Origin: CAMBDR01 sp046597185
Lineage (GTDB): Bacteria; Pseudomonadota; Gammaproteobacteria; Burkholderiales; Burkholderiaceae_D
Assembly (NCBI GenBank): GCA_046597185.1
Contig: JBKJLF010000511.1
Coordinates: 1 to 6,129, forward strand
Direction of reading: 5' to 3'
Length of the DNA: 6,129 bases
The notes beneath the pieces were generated by a model that was not told where the DNA came from, ran no database searches, and saw only the letters and a program-made list of their open reading frames with translations. A program made the translations under genes and the position numbers. How positions within the stretch are numbered: the first letter of the stretch is position 1; the number at the start of each line of letters is the position of its first letter. Below, piece after piece: positions 1 through 3,164 of this stretch.

Positions 1-38
1 CACCTGTAACAAGCCGCAACTTTATATGATTGCAGGGT

Positions 39-64
39 ATGAATCCCAATCCATCCGGGTTCAT
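39..64. promoter_or_regulatory. Imperfect inverted repeat upstream of the DUF1161 gene
   Basis: The arms ATGAATCCC (39-47) and GGGTTCAT (57-64) pair with one bulged T across a 9-nt loop. A TATGAT hexamer at 25-30 could be a -10 box, which would place this hairpin at the 5' end of the transcript, but no good -35 is visible. There is no T-run after it, so an intrinsic terminator is unlikely. It could be an operator or a leader hairpin; the sequence alone does not decide. Confidence 0.25.
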
Positions 65-68
65 CCAA

Positions 69-101
69 ATTGCTGCTTAATTGCTGCTTAATTGCTGATT
101 C
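69..101. repeat. 11-bp tandem repeat, about 2.8 copies, in the DUF1161 leader
   Basis: ATTGCTGCTTA occurs at 69-79 and 80-90, followed by a diverged third copy at 91-101 starting ATTGCTGATT. The array ends 26 bp before the DUF1161 start codon, so it lies in the probable promoter or 5' UTR. Copy-number change would alter promoter or leader spacing by one helical turn per unit. Confidence 0.7.
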
Positions 102-127
102 CACCTTTTCCATGAAATGAGGCTTGC

Positions 128-355
128 ATGAAAAATTCTGCTCTATTTTTTGTTTTATTGGCTTGCGTTGCCGGGGCGCACGCGGCCAAGTCGTGTGATG
201 AACTCAAGACCGAATTAACGGCCAAGCTCGACGGCAAAGGCATCAAAGGCTATTCGCTCGACGTGGTTGACGCCGATAAGGCGGGTGACGGTAAAGTGGT
301 CGGCAGTTGTGAGTTGGGTAAGAAAAAAATCGTCTACAAAAAAGGCGCAAAATAA
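128..355 (+). CDS. Small exported DUF1161 family protein
   Basis: This 75-residue protein opens with a Sec signal peptide: Lys2, a hydrophobic core at residues 5-15, and a likely cleavage after AHA (17-19). The mature chain of about 56 residues begins AKSCDELK and has two cysteines, Cys23 and Cys61, that could form a disulfide in the periplasm. The CDELK motif, the central GKGIKGYSLDVVD stretch, the VVGSC motif and the KKIVYK tail match the DUF1161 family as I remember it, and the length is normal for it. The family has no known function. The start is supported by GAGG at 119-122, five bases before ATG. The gene converges on the response-regulator gene with 60 bp between them, so it is not part of that operon. 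Confidence 0.85.
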   Translation: MKNSALFFVLLACVAGAHAAKSCDELKTELTAKLDGKGIKGYSLDVVDADKAGDGKVVGSCELGKKKIVYKKGAK

Positions 356-415
356 GCCTTAAGTCCTGATCTCAATTTTGCTACGGCTCTTTCATCTTCA
401 TTTGCGGCATTTTGG

Positions 416-1243
416 CTACATTTGCTTGAACAGGTCGGCGTAATTTCGGCTCACCACCAATTCTTCCGGGCGCTGTTTGAGTTGAACCAGCAAGCGCCCG
501 CGAAAGTCGCGCCGGGTGCCAGCGATATGGCGCGCCGCAACCACGGTACTGCGGTGGATTTGCCAAAAACGGGCGGTATCGAGTTGTTCATACAGCTCAC
601 GCAAGGGGGTGCGGATCAAGCTTTCGCCAGTTTGGGTAAAGACGCTGGTGTATTTGTCATTGCTTTGAAAATAGATCACTTCATCCACCGCAATCAGACG
701 GGTTTGTTCGCCATGGGCGGCGCGTATCCATTCCAGTGCAGTGGGGCGCGGGGCTGGGCTGGCAGGGGAATTTGTCGCAGGCAGCAGCGTTTGCCCCAAT
801 TGCCCCAGTTGGGCCAGCAGCGTATGCAGCTCGCTTGGCGCAGTGTGCTGTTGCAGGGCTTGCTGCAGTTTGTGGACGGTTTTTTGCAGCCGCGCAGCGC
901 TGGGTGGTTTGAGCAGATAATCGATCGCGCAATGTTCAAACGCTTCGATGGCGTGGTGCTCGAAAGCGGTGACAAACACGATGTGCGGACGCCGGGCGCG
1001 GCCTGGCTGCTGAGTGAGCTGAGTGAGCTGAGTGAGCTGCTGTGCCACTTGCAGACCGGTTAAACCCGGCATGCGGATATCGAGAAAGGCAATATCGGGG
1101 GCCTGTTCATCAATCACGCGCAAGGCCTCGATACCGTTGGCTACCTTGGCAATGATCTGCAATTGCGGCCAGCATTGCTGCAAGGCCTGTTCCAGATAAT
1201 CGAGCAAATGGGGTTCATCATCGGCAAGCAGGGCGCGTGGCAT
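416..1243 (-). CDS. LytTR-family response regulator (LytR/AlgR type)
   Basis: This 275-residue protein has an N-terminal receiver domain (about 3-125) and a C-terminal LytTR DNA-binding domain (about 168-272). Receiver residues visible are the acidic pair Asp8-Asp9, the phosphoacceptor Asp55 in FLDIRMPG, Thr92 in VFVTA, and Lys112-Pro113. The LytTR part shows the family's usual IYFQSNDKYTSV segment and FWQIHRSTVV motif, and ends VSRNYADLFKQM. Such proteins are phosphorylated by a LytS-type kinase and bind pairs of short direct repeats. The partner kinase lies just upstream on the same strand. A strong AAGGAAG Shine-Dalgarno sequence five bases before the ATG fixes the start. The receiver carries an expanded TQLTQLTQ stretch (residues 71-78) from a 9-bp DNA repeat, and the linker repeats LGQLGQ (146-151). 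The gene ends in TAG, so amber is a normal stop here. Confidence 0.93.
   Translation of the reverse strand: MPRALLADDEPHLLDYLEQALQQCWPQLQIIAKVANGIEALRVIDEQAPDIAFLDIRMPGLTGLQVAQQLTQLTQLTQQPGRARRPHIVFVTAFEHHAIEAFEHCAIDYLLKPPSAARLQKTVHKLQQALQQHTAPSELHTLLAQLGQLGQTLLPATNSPASPAPRPTALEWIRAAHGEQTRLIAVDEVIYFQSNDKYTSVFTQTGESLIRTPLRELYEQLDTARFWQIHRSTVVAARHIAGTRRDFRGRLLVQLKQRPEELVVSRNYADLFKQM
1011..1037. repeat. 9-bp tandem triplication inside the response-regulator gene
   Basis: Three perfect head-to-tail copies of TGAGTGAGC lie at 1011-1019, 1020-1028 and 1029-1037. On the coding strand they add in-frame Gln-Leu-Thr triplets near residues 69-77, between helix 3 and strand 4 of the receiver. The unit is a multiple of three, so gain or loss keeps the frame. 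Confidence 0.9.
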
Positions 1244-1271
1244 GTTGGCTTCCTTTGTGGGTTGATGTGTT

Positions 1272-1331
1272 GGGTGCTTATTCGGGTGCTTATTCGGGTG
1301 CTTACTTGAGTACTTACTTGGGTGCGAACTT
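1272..1331. repeat. 12-bp tandem repeat, five imperfect copies, at the kinase stop codon
   Basis: Units lie at 1272-1283, 1284-1295, 1296-1307, 1308-1319 and 1320-1331. The first two are identical (GGGTGCTTATTC), the third differs at one base, and the last two are more diverged. Read on the minus strand the first unit encodes Lys-Phe-Ala-Pro, the end of the kinase; each later unit carries an in-frame TAA. The array therefore fills much of the 70-bp gap to the response-regulator start and supplies four consecutive in-frame stops. Confidence 0.88.
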
Positions 1332-2156
1332 CAGCGGCAAGCGCAATTCAACGCAAACGCCGCCGCCATCTTGCTTTGGCCGCTCCAGCCATTGTATCCG
1401 CGCCGCGTGGCCATAGGCGCTATTGATGCGTTGCCGTACATTCTGATTGCCCATGCCGCTGCCAGAGCGTGAGCTTGCTGTTGCCGGGGTGTCGGGATGA
1501 ATGCCGACGCCATCATCTTCTATCGTAATGAGCAGGTAATCTTGTCCGGTTTTGGCCGTGACGATGATGTGCCCGCCTTCGAGCTTGGGTTCAATCCCAT
1601 GGGTGATGGCGTTTTCCAGCAAGGGTTGCAATAACATGGGCAGCAGCGGCAAGTGGCGTATGTTGGCATCGACTTGAATTTGGTAGCGCAAACGCTGGCC
1701 CATGCGTAATTGCATCAGCTCAAGGTAGGTACGCATCAAATCGAATTCACTGCCCACGGTGGCTTGTTGGGAACGGCTGGCGGCCAGGCTGGCACGCAAA
1801 AAGTCGATCAGTTGTTCCAGCATGTGTTGGGCCAGGGCTGGTTGAGTTTGCATCAGGCTCAGGCAATTGGCCAGGGTATTGAATAAAAAATGCGGTTCGA
1901 TTTGGGCTTGCAGGGTGCGCAGTTGGGCTTCAAATAACAATGTCTGGTTGGTGGCGATTTGTTCGCGTTGCTGCGCGGCGAGGGCTTGGGCGCGCATGCG
2001 TTTTTGCTGTGCCATCAGGATGGCAAACATGATCAGACCAATGATCAGCGTGGTTGACAGGATGCGGCTCAACAGATTGCCATCTTGCGCCAGTTGCAGG
2101 GGATTGCGTGCAGTGAGCAGGGCAATCCCAAGCAAGGTGCCCAGTCCACCACACAA
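1314..2156 (-). CDS. LytS-type sensor histidine kinase, C-terminal part after the in-frame stop
   Basis: This open reading frame of 280 codons (from a TTG at 2156) carries the catalytic part of a LytS/AlgZ-like kinase. It starts inside a membrane helix, has another helix (about 31-49), then a charged coiled-coil-like linker. The phosphoacceptor His89 is in EPHFLFNTL, followed by the N box QPLLENAITHG (177-187), the G1 box EDDGVGI (213-219) and the G2-like GMGNQNVRQRI (234-244). That is the His_kinase plus HATPase_c arrangement. The TTG is a formal start only: no Shine-Dalgarno sequence precedes it, and the membrane helix continues upstream in frame for 22 codons to a TAG at 2225-2223. The true gene almost certainly begins at 2489. 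All catalytic motifs are intact. Confidence 0.85.
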   Translation of the reverse strand: MCGGLGTLLGIALLTARNPLQLAQDGNLLSRILSTTLIIGLIMFAILMAQQKRMRAQALAAQQREQIATNQTLLFEAQLRTLQAQIEPHFLFNTLANCLSLMQTQPALAQHMLEQLIDFLRASLAASRSQQATVGSEFDLMRTYLELMQLRMGQRLRYQIQVDANIRHLPLLPMLLQPLLENAITHGIEPKLEGGHIIVTAKTGQDYLLITIEDDGVGIHPDTPATASSRSGSGMGNQNVRQRINSAYGHAARIQWLERPKQDGGGVCVELRLPLKFAPK

Positions 2157-2222
2157 GCTGATAAGCAGTAAAAAATACAGCCGACGCTGCCAGCCAAGGG
2201 CACGATTGGGCCAGCCGCGACT

Positions 2223-2489
2223 CTATTTATCTACCATCAACAAGACCGCATGGATTAACAGGCCAATACAGTTGGCAAACACCAGGGATGGCCACAAGGT
2301 ATTGCCCCAGTGGGCAATATTGCCATTTAGTAGCACCGCAAGTAAAGAAAATACGCTGGCAATCAGACTATTTAATAGCAGTGTGTAAAACAGGTTGCGC
2401 AAGGGCGATGCTGGCCAGCGGCGCAAACCGGGGAACATTTCCATCGGGTGCGCGCTATTGTGTCTGGGGTTGGCTTGCAGGGAAGTCAT
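2223..2489 (-). CDS. N-terminal membrane part of the split histidine kinase
   Basis: This frame encodes 88 residues before the TAG stop. The start at 2489 has a good Shine-Dalgarno sequence (AAGGAAA, 7 bases upstream); a longer start at 2576 would overlap the end of the DUF2141 gene and has no better signal. After a polar leader it holds two hydrophobic segments, NLFYTLLLNSLIASVFSLL (31-49) and LVFANCIGLLIHAVLLMV (68-85), matching the first two helices of a LytS/AlgZ-like sensor. It has no catalytic motif. It lies in frame with the kinase part, separated only by the stop codon and 22 codons of continuing coding sense. If translated alone it would be a small two-helix membrane protein. It lies 46 bp after the DUF2141 gene on the same strand. 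Confidence 0.7.
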   Translation of the reverse strand: MTSLQANPRHNSAHPMEMFPGLRRWPASPLRNLFYTLLLNSLIASVFSLLAVLLNGNIAHWGNTLWPSLVFANCIGLLIHAVLLMVDK

Positions 2490-2493
2490 GCTA

Positions 2494-2501
2494 TTTTCCT
2501 T
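2494..2501 (-). promoter_or_regulatory. Ribosome binding site that sets the kinase start
   Basis: Minus-strand AAGGAAAA ends about five bases before the ATG at 2489. It decides between this start and the in-frame ATG at 2576, which would lie inside the preceding gene. Confidence 0.7.
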
Positions 2502-2535
2502 GTTTGAGCGAAAGCGATGCGGGTGCTGGCACAGT

Positions 2536-2994
2536 TTAACGCAAACTGATGCGGGTTTGGGTGTGTGGAATGGCATCGCTGACGCTGAATTTCACGGCAT
2601 CAAAGGCGGGCGGGCCTTTGTGTCCTTTTGGAAAAGTCACGTTATTGCTAAAGCCATAGCTCTCAGTGGGAATGCCCGCTCCATTTTGATCGATATGGCC
2701 GTTGTTATTGGCGTCGTGATAGACCGCGACGGCATAGTCACCAACGGGCAAATCGGTAAATTGAATCGGGTTATCACCCGCTTGCACCGCCACTTTGCGC
2801 GCGCGCACTGGTTGGTAGGGAAAGTTGGCGGCCTTGTCGTACAAAGCGACCATTAAATTGCCTTGGACGGATTTGAATTGATCGATTTGAATCGTCAAAT
2901 CTGCAGCGCTGGCCAGATTGGCGGCAAACAGGCTGGTTACAAGGGTGGCGGCGATGGTGGTGGCGATGGTGGTAGTTTTGATAAAAGTGTTCAT
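2536..2994 (-). CDS. Secreted DUF2141 family protein
   Basis: This 152-residue protein begins with a signal peptide (Lys6, Thr/Ala/Ile-rich core, probable cleavage after ASA at residues 28-30). The mature domain of about 120 residues is a beta-rich DUF2141 domain: a GNLMVALYD strand (45-53), FTDLPVGDYAVAVYHD (79-94), then a loop DANNNGHID (94-102) with Asp94, Asn96, Asn98 and Asp102 spaced like a calcium-binding loop, and GIPTESYGFSNN (107-118), a family hallmark as I recall it. The function is unknown; calcium binding is inference. The start at 2994 has AGGAG six bases upstream, so the longer in-frame start at 3150 is rejected. It is the first gene of the presumed operon with the kinase and response regulator. 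That suggests it is a product, ligand modulator or target of that system. Confidence 0.88.
   Translation of the reverse strand: MNTFIKTTTIATTIAATLVTSLFAANLASAADLTIQIDQFKSVQGNLMVALYDKAANFPYQPVRARKVAVQAGDNPIQFTDLPVGDYAVAVYHDANNNGHIDQNGAGIPTESYGFSNNVTFPKGHKGPPAFDAVKFSVSDAIPHTQTRISLR
2950..2973. repeat. 12-bp tandem duplication in the DUF2141 signal peptide
   Basis: GGCGATGGTGGT is repeated perfectly at 2950-2961 and 2962-2973. On the coding strand each unit gives Thr-Thr-Ile-Ala, producing TTIATTIA in the hydrophobic core. Unit gain or loss would lengthen or shorten the signal peptide by four residues in frame. Confidence 0.75.
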
Positions 2995-3000
2995 GTCAGG

Positions 3001-3005
3001 CTCCT
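3001..3005 (-). promoter_or_regulatory. Ribosome binding site of the DUF2141 gene
   Basis: Minus-strand AGGAG sits six bases before ATG 2994, a near-ideal spacing. It selects the 152-residue form, which begins directly with a signal peptide. Confidence 0.75.
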
Positions 3006-3020
3006 GGCTTGGTTGGGGAA

Positions 3021-3042
3021 ACTTCTGTGTTGGTGAAGAAGT
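3021..3042 (-). promoter_or_regulatory. 5' UTR stem-loop at the predicted transcript start
   Basis: The arms ACTTCT (3021-3026) and AGAAGT (3037-3042) are perfect complements around a 10-nt loop. If transcription starts near 3042, as the -10 box predicts, the stem would form at the very 5' end of the mRNA, a position known to protect transcripts from 5'-end-dependent decay. No T-run follows, so it is not a terminator. Confidence 0.35.
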
Positions 3043-3048
3043 GACGCC

Positions 3049-3077
3049 ACTATAGCCAGGGCCTGGCAGGTGCGGAA
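3049..3077 (-). promoter_or_regulatory. Predicted promoter of the DUF2141-kinase-regulator operon
   Basis: The -10 box is TATAGT (3054-3049), five of six consensus bases. With a 17-bp spacer the -35 position is TTCCGC (3077-3072), a poor match, which is usual for promoters that need an activator. The transcript would start near 3042, about 48 nt before the DUF2141 ATG. Three direct repeats lie immediately upstream, in activator positions. A 13-bp palindrome fills the spacer side of the -10. Confidence 0.5.
3055..3067. promoter_or_regulatory. 13-bp perfect palindrome between the -35 and -10 boxes
   Basis: GCCAGG (3055-3060) and CCTGGC (3062-3067) are perfect complements around a single central base. 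The site abuts the -10 box, so a protein bound here would block RNA polymerase. It could be a repressor operator. A lone CCTGGC half-site recurs at 3003-3008, overlapping the ribosome binding site. Confidence 0.4.
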
Positions 3078-3085
3078 AAGTATGC

Positions 3086-3135
3086 GACGAAATGCCGTCA
3101 GGGTTCGCCAAATGCGGACGGCTTGCGCCAAATGC
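3086..3135 (-). promoter_or_regulatory. Three direct repeats at 20-bp phasing; likely LytTR regulator binding array
   Basis: On the minus strand GCATTTGGCG occurs at 3135-3126 and 3115-3106, and GCATTTCGTC at 3095-3086, each offset by exactly 20 bp (about two helical turns). With its preceding base the third copy reads GGCATTTCGT, close to the GGCATTTCAT direct repeat that I recall for the E. coli LytTR regulator YpdB. LytTR proteins bind pairs of roughly 9-10-bp direct repeats on one face of the helix. Relative to the predicted start near 3042 the repeats centre at about -49, -69 and -89, the expected place for an activator. The local LytTR protein at 416-1243 is the obvious candidate ligand. 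Confidence 0.6.
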
Positions 3136-3164
3136 AGGCACGATGGCCACCGGGTTGGATCAGC

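Larger units (their letters stand above)
1314..2489 (-). pseudogene. Full-length LytS-type kinase gene interrupted by one amber codon
   Basis: From ATG 2489 to TAA 1314 there are 391 codons in one frame with a single internal stop, TAG at 2225-2223 (codon 89). Reading through gives one coherent kinase: four predicted membrane helices (about residues 31-53, 69-85, 104-125 and 142-160), then phosphoacceptor His200 and the ATP-binding domain. The length and architecture suit the family. One base change (for example CAG to TAG) explains it, and no frame shift is needed. The response-regulator gene also ends in TAG, which argues against a reassigned code. The options are a recent null mutation, readthrough by a suppressor tRNA, or a sequencing error. 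Neither half shows other decay. Confidence 0.75.

Noticed and set aside
112..120. Two-codon minigene ATG-AAA-TGA just before the DUF1161 start
   Set aside because: It has no Shine-Dalgarno sequence of its own and is readily explained by chance. Its TGA overlaps the DUF1161 ribosome binding site only incidentally.
342..360. Possible terminator hairpin AAGGC/GCCTT at the end of the DUF1161 gene
   Set aside because: The stem is only 5 bp, the left arm is within coding sequence, and no T-run follows.
397..426. CATTTG motifs 20 bp apart near the end of the response-regulator gene
   Set aside because: They resemble the operator repeats only in a 6-base core, overlap coding sequence, and lie downstream of both flanking genes with no promoter.
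422..1063. 213-codon plus-strand open frame opposite the response-regulator gene
   Set aside because: The minus strand here encodes a clear receiver plus LytTR protein with all key residues. The plus-strand product has no recognisable domain, and its repeats merely mirror the 9-bp DNA repeat.
2223..2225. Amber codon as a reassigned sense codon
   Set aside because: The response-regulator gene ends at TAG (418-416) exactly where a LytTR domain should end, so TAG works as a normal stop in this genome.
1867..2856. Plus-strand open frames of 173 and 153 codons opposite the kinase and DUF2141 genes
   Set aside because: They are antisense to well-supported genes, have odd composition (many Arg and Cys), no domain, and no promoter context.
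3086..3135. CRISPR-like array
   Set aside because: The repeats are 10 bp with 10-bp gaps, too short for CRISPR repeats and spacers. The location upstream of a promoter fits regulator sites.
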